The notes: generated by a model not told the origin, from the letters alone. A DNA stretch of 64,000 nt from Paenibacillus dendritiformis (GCF_015845845.1 NZ_LDIG01000153.1:1-64000), one strand, 5' to 3'. Positions 43,966 through 53,829 are shown, numbered from the stretch's first letter. Made by a program: numbers and translations.

Positions 43966-46362
43966 ATGGTTCAACCGATTCAACGCGCCGCCGTCATCGG
44001 CTCCGGCGTCATGGGCGCGGCCATCGCCGCCCACTTGGCAGGAGCGGGCATACACTGTCTCTTGCTTGATCTCGTGCCGGCCCGGCTCACCGAAGCAGAG
44101 GCGAAGAAGGGACTCACGCTTGAGCATCCCGCCGTGCGCAACCGCCTGGCCGTTGACGCCATCGCGCGCTTGAAGAAAACGAAGCCGGCGCCGCTGTACA
44201 GCGAGGCATTCGCGGCACGGATTACGCCGGGCAATCTGGAGGACGACCTGCCGAACCTGGCCGGCGTCGATTGGATTATCGAGGTCGTCGTCGAACGGCT
44301 CGATGTCAAACGAGAGCTGCTCGGACGCATCGAAAAAGTATGGAAGCCGGGCACCATCGTGTCGTCCAACACCTCGGGCATATCCATCAATGAGATGGTT
44401 TCCTCCTGCGGCGCGGAATTCAAGCGGCATTTCTTAGGCACTCATTTCTTCAATCCGCCGCGTTATATGAAGCTGCTTGAGATTATTCCGGGAGAGACGA
44501 CCGATCCGGAGATCGTGTCCTACATGCACGGGTTCTGCGAGCGCCGGCTGGGCAAAGGCGTCGTCGTGGCCAAAGACACGCCGAACTTCATTGCGAACCG
44601 CATCGGCACGTACGGCCTGCTCGTGACGCTGCGCAACATGATGGAACTCGGCTACACGGTAGAAGAAGTCGATGCCGTCACCGGGCCGGCCTTGGGGCGG
44701 CCGAAGAGCGCCACCTTCCGCACCCTCGATCTGGTCGGGCTCGACACGTTCGTTCATGTGGCGGCCAATGTGCATGGACAGACGGCGGCGACGGCGGAGA
44801 AGGACGTGTTCAGCGCTCCTGACGTGCTGGGCCGCATGGTGGACCGGGGCTGGATTGGCGAGAAGCAGGGCCAAGGCTTCTATAAGAAAGTGAAGACGGA
44901 ATCCGGCACGCAAATCCAGGCGCTCCGCTTCGACACGATGGAATACGAGCCGGTGCGCAAAGTCTCTTCCGCTTCGCTCGAAGCGGTCAAGGCCGTCAAG
45001 GGAGCCGGCCATAAAATCAAGGCCCTGCTCGGCACGAAGGATCGTTATTCCGAGCTGGCCTGGAATACGCTCAAGCCGGTGCTGCTCTATTCGGCGCACA
45101 AGCTGGGCGAAATCGCCGATTCGATCGCCGACATCGACAACGCGATGAAATGGGGCTTCAATTGGGAGCTCGGCCCGTTCGAGGTATGGGACGCGATTGG
45201 CCTGGTCAAGGCAGCCGAGCGGATGGAGGCCGAGGGCGACGTGCTGCCGGAATGGGTCCGCGCCTGGATTGACGCCGGGCATACCAGCTTCTACGAGCAG
45301 CGGAACGACCAGCGATTCTACGCCCATGGCGGGGCGTGGAGCGAGCTGGAGACGCCCGCGGAGCATATTTCGCTGCGGCGGCTCAAGCAGCAGAACAAGG
45401 TCGTGCTGTCCAACCCGGGCGCGAGCTTGATCGATATCGGCGACGGGGTCGCATGCCTGGAATTCCATTCGCCGAACAACGCCATCGGAGCGGACATCCT
45501 GACGATGATTCAGCAGAGCGTGGAAGAAGTGCGCCGGAACTACCGCGGGCTCGTCATCGCGAATGAGGGGCGCCACTTCTGCGTCGGCGCGAATGTGATG
45601 CTGCTTCTCATGGAGGCCCAGGAAGAGGAATGGGATGAGATTGATCTCATCATCCGCCAGTTCCAGAATACGATGCTGACGCTGAAAAGGCTGGAAAAGC
45701 CGGTCGTGGCGGCGCCGCATCAGATGACGCTCGGCGGAGGCGTGGAAGCGTGCCTGCCGGCCGACAAAATCATATTCTCGGCGGAGACGTACTTCGGTCT
45801 CGTCGAGACGGGGGTCGGCCTCATTCCGGCGGGCGGAGGCTGCAAGGAGATGGCGCTGCGCTCCAGCCGGATGGCGGGCAGCACGGACGCGGACCTGCAG
45901 GCGTTCGTGAACAGCTATTTCGAGACGATCGCGATGGCGAAGGTCTCGACCAGCGGCCACGACACGAAGCGGCTCGGGTATATGGGACCGCGCGATTCGG
46001 TCATCATCAATCCAGACCGCCGCGTCTATGAGGCGAAGATGGCGGTGCTGGAAATGGATCGCGCCGGATACGAGCCGATGGAAGAGGAGCGCATCCGCGT
46101 CGTCGGCGAACCGGGCAAGGCGGTGATGCAGCTTGGCGCCTATACGATGCAGCTTGGCAACTACATTTCGGATCATGATCGGCTGATCGCCAACAAGCTG
46201 GCCCATGTGCTGGCAGGGGGCAATGTGCCGGCGAACAGCCTGGTCAGCGAGCAGTACATGCTCGATCTGGAGCGCGAAGCCTTCCTGAGCCTGTGCGGCG
46301 AGCCGAAGACGCAGGCGCGCATGCAGCATATGCTCGCCAAGGGCAAGCCGCTGCGCAATTAA
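43966..46362 (+). CDS. fadN: 3-hydroxyacyl-CoA dehydrogenase/enoyl-CoA hydratase FadN (FadB-type)
   Basis: 798 aa from ATG 43966 (GGGAGGG about 8 nt upstream). The N-terminal half is the dehydrogenase: AAVIGSGVMGAAIAAHLAGAG, SNTSGISINEM, FLGTHFFNPPRYMKLLEIIPG, DTPNFIANRIGTYG, with a second 3HCDH helical domain at 345-430. The C-terminal half (from about 490) is a crotonase domain with HFCVGANVMLLLMEAQ and PHQMTLGGGVEACLPADKI. This is the fused beta-oxidation enzyme of Bacillus fadNAE. It oxidises 3-hydroxyacyl-CoA and hydrates enoyl-CoA in the cytoplasm. Confidence 0.94.
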   Translation: MVQPIQRAAVIGSGVMGAAIAAHLAGAGIHCLLLDLVPARLTEAEAKKGLTLEHPAVRNRLAVDAIARLKKTKPAPLYSEAFAARITPGNLEDDLPNLAGVDWIIEVVVERLDVKRELLGRIEKVWKPGTIVSSNTSGISINEMVSSCGAEFKRHFLGTHFFNPPRYMKLLEIIPGETTDPEIVSYMHGFCERRLGKGVVVAKDTPNFIANRIGTYGLLVTLRNMMELGYTVEEVDAVTGPALGRPKSATFRTLDLVGLDTFVHVAANVHGQTAATAEKDVFSAPDVLGRMVDRGWIGEKQGQGFYKKVKTESGTQIQALRFDTMEYEPVRKVSSASLEAVKAVKGAGHKIKALLGTKDRYSELAWNTLKPVLLYSAHKLGEIADSIADIDNAMKWGFNWELGPFEVWDAIGLVKAAERMEAEGDVLPEWVRAWIDAGHTSFYEQRNDQRFYAHGGAWSELETPAEHISLRRLKQQNKVVLSNPGASLIDIGDGVACLEFHSPNNAIGADILTMIQQSVEEVRRNYRGLVIANEGRHFCVGANVMLLLMEAQEEEWDEIDLIIRQFQNTMLTLKRLEKPVVAAPHQMTLGGGVEACLPADKIIFSAETYFGLVETGVGLIPAGGGCKEMALRSSRMAGSTDADLQAFVNSYFETIAMAKVSTSGHDTKRLGYMGPRDSVIINPDRRVYEAKMAVLEMDRAGYEPMEEERIRVVGEPGKAVMQLGAYTMQLGNYISDHDRLIANKLAHVLAGGNVPANSLVSEQYMLDLEREAFLSLCGEPKTQARMQHMLAKGKPLRN

Positions 46363-46397
46363 TGTCCTTCCACACTATGAAATGAGGGGAGATCGCA

Positions 46398-47579
46398 ATG
46401 AAAGAGGCAGTCATTGTATCGATGGCGCGCACGCCGGTCGGCAGAGCCAAGAAGGGGAGCCTCGCGCAGACGCGCGCCGAGGACCTGGGCCGCATCGTAT
46501 TGGAGGAGGCTGTCCGGCGCGCGCCGGGCTTGAACAAGTCGGACGTCGAGGACGTCATCCTCGGCTGCGCCATGCCGGAGGGCGAGCAAGGATTGAATAT
46601 GGCGCGCATCATCTCGCTGTATGCCGGCTATCCGGATACGGTGCCGGCCGTGACGATTAACCGGTTCTGCGCCTCGGGGCTGCAGTCGATCGCGTTCGCG
46701 GCGGAGCGAATTATGGCAGGGGGCGCGGAGACAATCGTGGCTGGCGGCGTGGAAAGCATGAGCGCGGTCCCGATGACCGGGTTCAAGCTGGCTCCGCACC
46801 CGAAGCTGGTGTCCGATATGCCGGAGGTCTACATGGGCATGGGCTACACGGCGGAAAATGTGGCGAAGCGGTTCGGCATCAGCCGCGAAGAGCAGGATCG
46901 ATTTGCGGCGAACAGCCACCGCAAAGCGGCGGCCGCCATCGCCGCAGGGAAATTCCGCGACGAGATCGTGCCTGTCGCCACGGTGCAGAAAGGGGTCGGC
47001 AGCGACGGGCGTCCGTGGGAGAAGGAGATCTCGTTCGACATGGATGAATGCGTACGCCCGGATACCACGGAGGAGGTGCTCGCCAAGCTGAAGCCCGCCT
47101 TCGCTCTGGGAGGCAGCGTCACGGCAGGCAACAGCTCGCCGATGAACGACGGGGCGGCGGCCTGCGTGCTGATGAGCGCCGAGCGCGCGCAGGAGCTAGG
47201 GCTGAAGCCGCTCGCGGCCTTCCGCGGCTTCGCGCTGGCCGGCGTGGCGCCCGACATTATGGGCGTCGGCCCTGTCGAAGCGATCCCGAAGGCGCTGCGC
47301 AAGGCGGGGATCACGCTTGATCAGGTCGATCTGATCGAGCTGAATGAAGCGTTTGCCTCGCAATGCCTGCAGATTATCCGCCAACTGGAGCTGGATGAGA
47401 GCAAGGTCAATGTGAACGGCGGCGCGATTGCGCTCGGCCATCCGCTCGGCTGCACGGGCTCGAAGCTGACGGCGACGCTGGTCCATGAGCTGCGCCGCCG
47501 GGGCGGCGGCTACGGCGTCGTCTCGATGTGCATCGGCGGCGGGATGGGGGCCGCCGGCGTGTTCGAAGTATTTGCCTAA
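46398..47579 (+). CDS. fadA: Acetyl-CoA C-acyltransferase FadA
   Basis: 393 aa thiolase. Nucleophilic C91 in [53 protein letters not shown] (His) and [14 protein letters not shown] (second Cys). GAGGGGAG precedes the ATG. It releases acetyl-CoA in the last beta-oxidation step. It differs clearly from the PaaJ thiolase in this window, so the two pathways keep separate thiolases. Confidence 0.94.
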   Translation: MKEAVIVSMARTPVGRAKKGSLAQTRAEDLGRIVLEEAVRRAPGLNKSDVEDVILGCAMPEGEQGLNMARIISLYAGYPDTVPAVTINRFCASGLQSIAFAAERIMAGGAETIVAGGVESMSAVPMTGFKLAPHPKLVSDMPEVYMGMGYTAENVAKRFGISREEQDRFAANSHRKAAAAIAAGKFRDEIVPVATVQKGVGSDGRPWEKEISFDMDECVRPDTTEEVLAKLKPAFALGGSVTAGNSSPMNDGAAACVLMSAERAQELGLKPLAAFRGFALAGVAPDIMGVGPVEAIPKALRKAGITLDQVDLIELNEAFASQCLQIIRQLELDESKVNVNGGAIALGHPLGCTGSKLTATLVHELRRRGGGYGVVSMCIGGGMGAAGVFEVFA

Positions 47580-47609
47580 TCACAACTTTAAAATGAAAGG
47601 AAGATCTCG

Positions 47610-49394
47610 ATGACTGTGTTGGATCAGAAAGTCAAAGGCGGCAGCTTTGTTATTGATGATATCGCGCCGGATGCGATCGTCACGCCGGAAGATTTCACCG
47701 AAGAGCAGCGCATGATGATGGATACGACTCGCGATTATGTGGAAGGCGAGGTGCTGCCGAACGACGAGGCGATCGAGAAGCTGAACTATGACCTGACGGT
47801 GAAGCTGATGCGCAAGGCCGGCGAGCTCGGCCTGCTCGGCGCCGACATTCCGGAAGAATACGGCGGCTTGGGGCTCGACAAGGTCAGCTCCACGCTGATC
47901 GGCGAGACGCTGACGAAGGCGTCCGCCTTCGCGCTCTCCATCGGCGCGCATGTCGGCATCGGCACGCTGCCGATCGTGTTCTTCGGCACGCCGGAGCAGA
48001 AGAGCAAATATTTGCCTGACCTCGCGACAGGGGCCAAAGTCGCCGCTTATTGCCTCACCGAACCGTCATCCGGCTCGGATGCGCTGAGCGCCAAGACGAC
48101 GGCGAAGCTGTCGGAGGACGGCAGCCACTATGTGCTCAATGGCTCCAAAATCTTCATCACGAACGCAGGCTTTGCCGATATTTTCATCGTGTATGCGAAG
48201 GTGGACGGCAAGGACTTCACCGCCTTTATCGTGGAAAAAGGCATGGAGGGCTTTACGATTGGACCGGAAGAGAAGAAGATGGGGATCAAAGGCTCTTCCA
48301 CTTGCCCGCTCTTTTTCGAGGATGTCAAGGTTCCGGTGGAGAACGTGCTCGGCGAGATCGGCCGCGGACACGTGATTGCGTTCAATATTTTGAACATCGG
48401 CCGCTTCAAGCTGGGCGCGGGTTGTCTCGGGGCGTCGAAGGAGGCGATCGAGCTGAGCGTGAAATACGCGAGCGAGCGCAAGCAGTTCGGCAAGGCGCTT
48501 ACTTCCTTCCCGCTTATCGGCCAGAAGCTGGCGGATATGAACATCGCCACCTATGTGACGGAATCGATGGTGTACCGGACATCCGGGCTGGTGGATTCTG
48601 CGCTCAAGGATATCGATTATAAACAGCCGGATTCGGGCCAACTGATGGCCAAGGCGATTGCCGAGTATGCGCTGGAATGCTCGATTAACAAAGTGTTCGC
48701 CTCCGAGGCGCTTGATTTCGTCGCGGACGAAGGCGTGCAGATCCACGGCGGCTACGGCTTCACGCAAGAATACAAAATCGAGCGCATTTACCGCGACTCG
48801 CGCATTAACCGCATTTTTGAAGGCACGAACGAGATCAATCGCCTGCTCATTCCGGGCATGCTGCTCAAAAAGGCGGCCAAAGGCGAGCTTCCGCTGATGC
48901 AAAAGGCGCAGGCGCTGCAGGCCGAGCTGATGTCGATCGTCACGATGCCGGATTCGGGCGAAGCGATGGCGCTGGAAGGACATCTGGTCTCGATGTCGAA
49001 AAAGGTATTTCTCATGGTCGGCGGTCTGGCGGCGCAAAAATACGGAACGTCGCTTGAGCAGCATCAGGAAATCTTGAGCAACCTCGCCGATCTGATGATC
49101 CTCGTCTATGCGATGGAGAGCGCTCTGCTGCGCACGCGCAAGCTGATGGCGAAGAGCGGCGAGGAGAAGGCGAAACTCGCCATGCAGATGACGTCCGTCT
49201 ATGTGCATGAGACGCTCGCCGATATCGAGCGCATCGCCAAGAGCACGCTGGCGGCGATGGAATCCGGCGACATGCTGCGCACCCAGCTCTCGATTCTGAA
49301 AAAACTGACGAAAAGCTCGCCGATCGATGCGATCAGCATCAAGCGCGATATCGCGGCACGTGTCATTCAAGCGGAAAAATACGCGGTCTCGTAA
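47610..49394 (+). CDS. fadE: Acyl-CoA dehydrogenase FadE
   Basis: 594 aa, long form with a C-terminal extension of about 170 residues as in Bacillus FadE. FAD-enzyme landmarks: AAYCLTEPSSGSDALSAKT, KMGIKGSSTCPLFFEDVKVP, CLGASKEAIELSVKYASERKQFGKAL, GVQIHGGYGFTQEYKIERIYRDSRINRIFEGTNEINR. The catalytic glutamate lies in FEGTNE-type context of the family. AAAGGAAG precedes the ATG. It passes electrons to EtfAB encoded in the same regulon. Confidence 0.94.
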   Translation: MTVLDQKVKGGSFVIDDIAPDAIVTPEDFTEEQRMMMDTTRDYVEGEVLPNDEAIEKLNYDLTVKLMRKAGELGLLGADIPEEYGGLGLDKVSSTLIGETLTKASAFALSIGAHVGIGTLPIVFFGTPEQKSKYLPDLATGAKVAAYCLTEPSSGSDALSAKTTAKLSEDGSHYVLNGSKIFITNAGFADIFIVYAKVDGKDFTAFIVEKGMEGFTIGPEEKKMGIKGSSTCPLFFEDVKVPVENVLGEIGRGHVIAFNILNIGRFKLGAGCLGASKEAIELSVKYASERKQFGKALTSFPLIGQKLADMNIATYVTESMVYRTSGLVDSALKDIDYKQPDSGQLMAKAIAEYALECSINKVFASEALDFVADEGVQIHGGYGFTQEYKIERIYRDSRINRIFEGTNEINRLLIPGMLLKKAAKGELPLMQKAQALQAELMSIVTMPDSGEAMALEGHLVSMSKKVFLMVGGLAAQKYGTSLEQHQEILSNLADLMILVYAMESALLRTRKLMAKSGEEKAKLAMQMTSVYVHETLADIERIAKSTLAAMESGDMLRTQLSILKKLTKSSPIDAISIKRDIAARVIQAEKYAVS

Positions 49395-49433
49395 TACGCG
49401 GGGGCACTCTCCGCGAGGAAGGGATGGTTAGGT

Positions 49434-51113
49434 ATGCCATTGGAGAAGCCATGGCTCCGTCATTACCCGCAGGAAATTGACCCGACGTATCAGTACCCGC
49501 GACATAACGTCGCTCAATTTTTAATCGATGCGGCGCGGGATTGTCCCAATCGTCCCGCGCTCGAATTCATGGGTAAGCAGCTGCGGTACGAGCGGCTGCT
49601 TGAGGAGAGCTGCCGCTTCGCCAATGCGCTTGCGCGCCTTGGCGTCGGCCGCGGGGAGCGGGTGGCGATTATGCTGCCCAACTGCCCGCAGACCGTCATC
49701 GCCTATTACGGCACGCTGATGGCCGGCTGCATTGCCGTGCTCACCAATCCGCTCTACAAGGAGCGCGAGGTGGAGCTGCAGCTGGCCGATTCCGGCGCCG
49801 CGGCGATCGTGACGCTTGACGCCCTTTATCCGCGGGTGCGTGCCGTAATGGCGCGTACCCGGCTGCGTCATGTCATCGTGACGTCGATTAAGGATTACTT
49901 GCCGTTCCCGAAAAACATGCTCTACCCGATCAAAGCGAAACGGAGCGGCCATGCGGTGGAAGTGGAGTATGGGGAGCAGGTCCATGCCTTCGCTTCGCTG
50001 CTGAAAAGCGTACCGCCCTGGTTCACCTGCGTCGAGGTCGACCCGGAGCAAGATCTGGCGCTGCTGCAGTATACGGGAGGCACCACGAGCACGCCCAAGG
50101 GCGTGATGCTGACTCACGGCAACCTGGTTGCCAATACGATGCAATCGCGCGCCTGGTTCTATAAGGTGAAGCAGGGGGAAGAAATTTTTTTGGGAGCGCT
50201 TCCTTTTTTCCATGTGTTCGGCATGACCGTATTAATGAATCTGTGCACGCTCTGCCGGGGAATGAACGTGCTCGTGCCGAAGTTCGAGCCTGCCGAGGTG
50301 CTGCGCAGCATCCATCGGCTGCGCCCGACGGTGTTCCCGGGAGCGCCGACCATGTACATTGGGCTCATCAATCATCCCGATCTGCACAAATATGATCTGT
50401 CTTCCATCCGCACGTGCATCAGCGGCGCCTCTTCGCTTCCGGTTGAAGTCCAGGAGCGATTCGAGGAGCTGACCGGCTGCGTGCTTATCGAAGGCTATGG
50501 CCTGACCGAAGCGTCGCCGATTACGCATGCGAATCTGTTGTGGGGCAAGCGCAAGCACGGATCCATCGGGATTCCGTTCCCGGACACCGATGCGAAGATC
50601 GTGGATGCGGAGACGGGAGAAGAGGTGGCCGAAGGCGAGGTCGGGGAACTGATCGTCCGCGGTCCGCAAGTGATGAAGGGGTACTGGAACAGGCCGGAAG
50701 AGACGATGAAGCAGCTTCGGGACGGCTGGCTGTTCACCGGCGACTTGGCGCGGCAGGACGAGGACGGATTTTTCTCCATTGTCGATCGGAAAAAAGATCT
50801 GATCATCGCCGGCGGCTTCAACATTTATCCGCGCGAGGTGGAGGAAGTGCTGTTCGAGCATCCGAGCGTGCAGGAAGCTGTCGTGGTCGGCATGCCCGAT
50901 GCGTACCGCGGGGAGACGGTCAAGGCTTATATCGTGCCGCGCGCCGGAAGCGCGCTGACGGCGGAAGAGCTCAATGTCTGGTGCCGCGAGCGGCTCGCTT
51001 CCTTCAAGGTGCCGCGCCAATACGAGTTCCGCAGCGAGCTGCCGAAGACGATTGCCGGCAAGGTGCTGCGCCGCAAGCTGCTGGAGGAAGAAGAGATGCT
51101 GCTGAAGCGGTAA
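49434..51113 (+). CDS. lcfA: Long-chain fatty acid-CoA ligase
   Basis: 559 aa AMP-forming ligase: LLQYTGGTTSTPKGVMLTHGNL (P-loop), GYGLTEASPITHANLLWGKRKHGSIGIPFPDTDAKIVD, DGWLFTGDLARQDEDGFFSIVDRKKDLIIAGGFNIYPREVEEVLFEHP and the C-terminal lysine in KTIAGKVLRRKL. It resembles B. subtilis LcfA. It activates fatty acids for the enzymes encoded just upstream, 40 bp after fadE with no terminator between. Confidence 0.92.
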   Translation: MPLEKPWLRHYPQEIDPTYQYPRHNVAQFLIDAARDCPNRPALEFMGKQLRYERLLEESCRFANALARLGVGRGERVAIMLPNCPQTVIAYYGTLMAGCIAVLTNPLYKEREVELQLADSGAAAIVTLDALYPRVRAVMARTRLRHVIVTSIKDYLPFPKNMLYPIKAKRSGHAVEVEYGEQVHAFASLLKSVPPWFTCVEVDPEQDLALLQYTGGTTSTPKGVMLTHGNLVANTMQSRAWFYKVKQGEEIFLGALPFFHVFGMTVLMNLCTLCRGMNVLVPKFEPAEVLRSIHRLRPTVFPGAPTMYIGLINHPDLHKYDLSSIRTCISGASSLPVEVQERFEELTGCVLIEGYGLTEASPITHANLLWGKRKHGSIGIPFPDTDAKIVDAETGEEVAEGEVGELIVRGPQVMKGYWNRPEETMKQLRDGWLFTGDLARQDEDGFFSIVDRKKDLIIAGGFNIYPREVEEVLFEHPSVQEAVVVGMPDAYRGETVKAYIVPRAGSALTAEELNVWCRERLASFKVPRQYEFRSELPKTIAGKVLRRKLLEEEEMLLKR

Positions 51114-51169
51114 ATGCCGGCCGGCCGCCGCAGCGGCATTGAAGGAAGGAACGGCGGAGGTGAGAAAAG

Positions 51170-51598
51170 ATGAAGCGACAATCGGCAGCTCCCGCGTCCA
51201 TCGGCGGCGTGCCGCTTGAACAGTTGTTCGAGCAAGCGCGGGGCACCTTCTGGGAATATCTCGGCTGCGAGGTGGTTACGGCCGAGCCGGGCAAGGTCGT
51301 CCTGAAGCTGGATGCCGGGCGGCATCATCTGAATGCTATCGGCATCGTGCATGGCGGCGTGCTGTCCTCCCTGCTCGACAACGCGATGGGCTTGGCCACG
51401 ATGCTGGCTCGTCCCGGGGAGAATACGGTGACATCGAATTTGAACGTTCACTTCGTTGCCCCGCTGCATGAGGGCGAACTGCGCGTCACGGCGGACATTG
51501 TGCATGAGACGCGCCGATCGATAACATGCACCGGGCAAGTATTCGGCGCAGACGGCCAGCTTGGCTCGCTTGCGACGGCGACGTTCCGCGTCATTTGA
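51170..51598 (+). CDS. PaaI-family hotdog thioesterase
   Basis: 142 aa with GAGGTGAG before the ATG. The motif IGIVHGGVLSSLLDNAMGLATML and TSNLNVHFVAPLHEGELRVTADIVHETRR are typical of PaaI/YbgC-like acyl-CoA thioesterases. It is last in the fad operon and may release CoA from stalled acyl-CoA. It is different in sequence from the PaaI at 16563. Confidence 0.88.
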   Translation: MKRQSAAPASIGGVPLEQLFEQARGTFWEYLGCEVVTAEPGKVVLKLDAGRHHLNAIGIVHGGVLSSLLDNAMGLATMLARPGENTVTSNLNVHFVAPLHEGELRVTADIVHETRRSITCTGQVFGADGQLGSLATATFRVI

Positions 51599-51631
51599 CG
51601 CCGACGGCGGCCGGCAACGATGATTTGGAGA

Positions 51632-51663
51632 AACGCCCCTGGCAGCTTTGTGCCAGGGGCGTT
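51632..51663 (+). terminator. Terminator of the fad operon
   Basis: A 13-bp perfect stem, AACGCCCCTGGCA (51632-51644) with TGCCAGGGGCGTT (51651-51663), and a 6-base loop. Only GTTGTT follows instead of a long T-run, because the sequence runs straight into the glycosidase remnant. Confidence 0.75.
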
Positions 51664-52946
51664 GTTGCGATCTGGCGCAGCGGCGCTTGATCCGGCTGGC
51701 GCATCAGCATCGGATCCGGGTCTTCCTCGACATGCATCAGGATCTGTACAGCACGCTGTTCGGCAACGGCGCTCCTGCCTGGGCGACCTTCACCGATGGA
51801 GAGCGGTATGAGCCGGGACAGGTATGGAGCGATGCGTATTTGTTCAACAAAGCGGTCCAGAAGGCGTTCGATCATTTCTGGCGGAATACGCCGGCTTCCG
51901 ACGGAGCCGGGATTCAGGATCATTTTGCGCAGGCGTGGGGGCATCTGGCGCGGAAGCTGCATGCGGAGCCGAATGTTATCGGCTACGATCTGATCAATGA
52001 GCCGTTTATCGGCAGCGGGGCGGAGCAGGCGATGGCCGCGATCTTGGCCAAATATGCGGAGCTGTACGCCGCCCGGTACGGGGAGACCGATCCGGCGGAG
52101 ATGGTCGCGGCCTGGATGGATCCGGAACGGAAGCAGGCGGCCCTCCGCCTGCTGGAGGACGCGGATCTGTTCCGGCAGGTGATCGATGCCCCAAGCCCGG
52201 TGCTGCAAGCGTTCGAGGCCACGGCGCTCTCCGCGCTGTACCGGAAGGCCGCGGCGGCGATTCGGGAGTCGGACCCGCACGGCATGCTGTTCCTGGAGAC
52301 GAATTATTTCTCCAATCTGGGCACCCGAAGCATGATTGAGCCGGTGACTGACGCGGACGGCAGTCGCGACGAGCAGCAGGTATATGCTCCGCACGCCTAT
52401 GATATGGTGACCGATACGGAGCTGGCGCATACGGCGAACGACGCGCGGCTGGAGCTGATTCTCACCCGCCACGAAGAGACGCGGCAGCGGCTGGAGATGC
52501 CGCTGCTTGTCGGCGAATGGGGCGCGTTCTACGGCTCGCGCGACACGGGGCATGTGTCGCTTCACATCCAGCGCCTGCTGGAGAAGCTGCTCTGCAGCGA
52601 CGCCTATTGGGATTACACGCCGGATATGGATCGCAGCCCGTCCTTCCTCGGCGTGCGGCGCGGCTATCCGATGGCGGTCGCCGGCAAGCTGAAGCAGTAC
52701 CGCTACGAGCATGCGATCGGCTCCTTCAGCATGCGCTGGGAGGAAGCGGGCGAGAGCGCGGCGCCGACGATCGTCTATTTGCCGGATATTCGCCATGCTG
52801 CGCCCGGGACCGTGACGCTGCAGCCGGAGGGCGAACGCTATACGCTCCAGCCCATCGAAGGCTCGCGTGCCGGATACATGATCATCCCGCCGGTTCAGCG
52901 CGGGAACCGCAGTTTGATCATTGCGGGCAAGCCGCCGGAATGCTGA
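51664..52946 (+). pseudogene. GH5-like glycoside hydrolase lacking its N-terminal region
   Basis: The frame runs 51648-52946 without internal stop. Family-like sequence begins abruptly at about 51684 with RLIRLAHQHRIRVFLDMHQDLYSTLFGNGAPAWATF and continues through NVIGYDLINEPFIGSG (acid/base Glu), YAPHAYDMV and LVGEWGAFYGS (nucleophile Glu) to a C-terminal beta domain. This resembles endoglycoceramidase-type GH5 proteins, which carry roughly another 80-100 N-terminal residues (first barrel strands). Those are missing, and the frame merges into the fad terminator with no ribosome binding site. I read it as a remnant created by a deletion at the terminator. Confidence 0.7.
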
Positions 52947-52948
52947 TT

Positions 52949-52978
52949 TTGACAGCGGCAGCGCATGTATGATAGGAT
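52949..52978 (+). promoter_or_regulatory. Promoter upstream of the 53143 gene
   Basis: Perfect -35 TTGACA (52949-52954), 18-bp spacer, -10 TAGGAT (52973-52978) preceded by TGA (extended -10). Transcription would start near 52985 and cover the 7-codon ORF and the 184-aa gene. Confidence 0.6.
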
Positions 52979-53027
52979 GTTAGATATATTTACCATCATT
53001 ACGATTATAGAAGGAGTTATTTTTCAA

Positions 53028-53051
53028 TGAAACGATCGATTTACCTCTAAC
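53028..53051 (+). CDS. Seven-codon ORF (MKRSIYL), possible leader peptide or cut-off gene start
   Basis: AGAAGGAG (53010-53017) stands 10 nt before ATG 53028, followed by MKRSIYL and a stop. The sequence after it contains the palindrome CCGGGCCCGG (53078-53087). It may be a translated leader controlling the next gene, or the first codons of a lost signal-peptide protein. Confidence 0.35.
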
Positions 53052-53142
53052 GCATTGCTTCCGCAGACCGGGCCCGGGCTCCTCCTGCTATTCGGCAAGA
53101 TATTCCGGATAGATGGGTAACATATTTGAGGAGGAGATAAGC

Positions 53143-53697
53143 ATGAGTAGACCGGAAATGAACGTCGCCTTGGTGTGCGGCCCGGATTGCGATATGGACA
53201 CGCAAGCGATCCGTGCGGCTTTGGAATATTTCGGAGCACGGGTATTTACGTATTGGATTGGAAGACCGAGTGATTTCAATGCGGTGCTGTCGGGAGAGGA
53301 TCTGTATCCCGGCATGGACCTGATTATCCTCAACTTCCATGGCGATGAAGGACAATTCTGCATGCCCGAATTGGGAGAGGACGTCTATGAGGAGGACGAG
53401 CCGCGCGGGGATTACGGCCCGGAGGAGATTCGGCGGTATGCGAAGCTGGATCATCAGATCGTCATCGGCAACGGGTGCTCCCTGGGCAATCCGGCATTGG
53501 CGCAAGCCTTCCTGGACGCGGGATGCAAGATGTATATCGGACCGGACGACTACCCGGAAGGCACCTCGGCGCTGATGTTCGTGCTGCGTCTCGCCTACGA
53601 GATGATTCAGAACAAGAAGGGCGTGCAGGAAGCTGTCGAGGTAGCCCGCGCGATGGATGAGGAGAACCTCTCGATGTACCGGATCTACACGGCTTAA
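53143..53697 (+). CDS. Uncharacterised 184-aa protein with a possible clan CD (caspase-like) His/Cys pair
   Basis: Start ATG 53143 is set by GAGGAGGAG 8 nt upstream; an upstream in-frame ATG (53113) has no site. The protein is acidic, with no signal peptide or membrane helix. Two strand-then-catalytic-residue patterns stand out: MDLIILNFHGDEG (H66-G67) and HQIVIGNGCSLGN (C112), 46 residues apart, as in caspase/CHAT/gingipain-type folds (clan CD). An alternating alpha/beta pattern surrounds them. I do not recognise a named family. The gene stands alone between its own promoter and a strong terminator. Confidence 0.75.
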   Translation: MSRPEMNVALVCGPDCDMDTQAIRAALEYFGARVFTYWIGRPSDFNAVLSGEDLYPGMDLIILNFHGDEGQFCMPELGEDVYEEDEPRGDYGPEEIRRYAKLDHQIVIGNGCSLGNPALAQAFLDAGCKMYIGPDDYPEGTSALMFVLRLAYEMIQNKKGVQEAVEVARAMDEENLSMYRIYTA

Positions 53698-53717
53698 TGG
53701 ATCCAATAGGGAAGAAG

Positions 53718-53753
53718 AAGAGTCTTGGCGGTATCCGCCGAGACTCTTTTTTT
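53718..53753 (+). terminator. Strong intrinsic terminator
   Basis: AAGAGTCT (53718-53725) and GGCGG pair with CCGCC and AGACTCTT (53741-53748) around a 4-base loop, with one G/T step, followed by a run of seven T. It ends the 53143 gene. Confidence 0.92.
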
Positions 53754-53829
53754 GGCAGGTCCGGGATTCTGCCTTATTTCGCCCTCATCCTCTTTCTGCT
53801 CATGGCTGGAATCCTGCATAAGTACAGTA

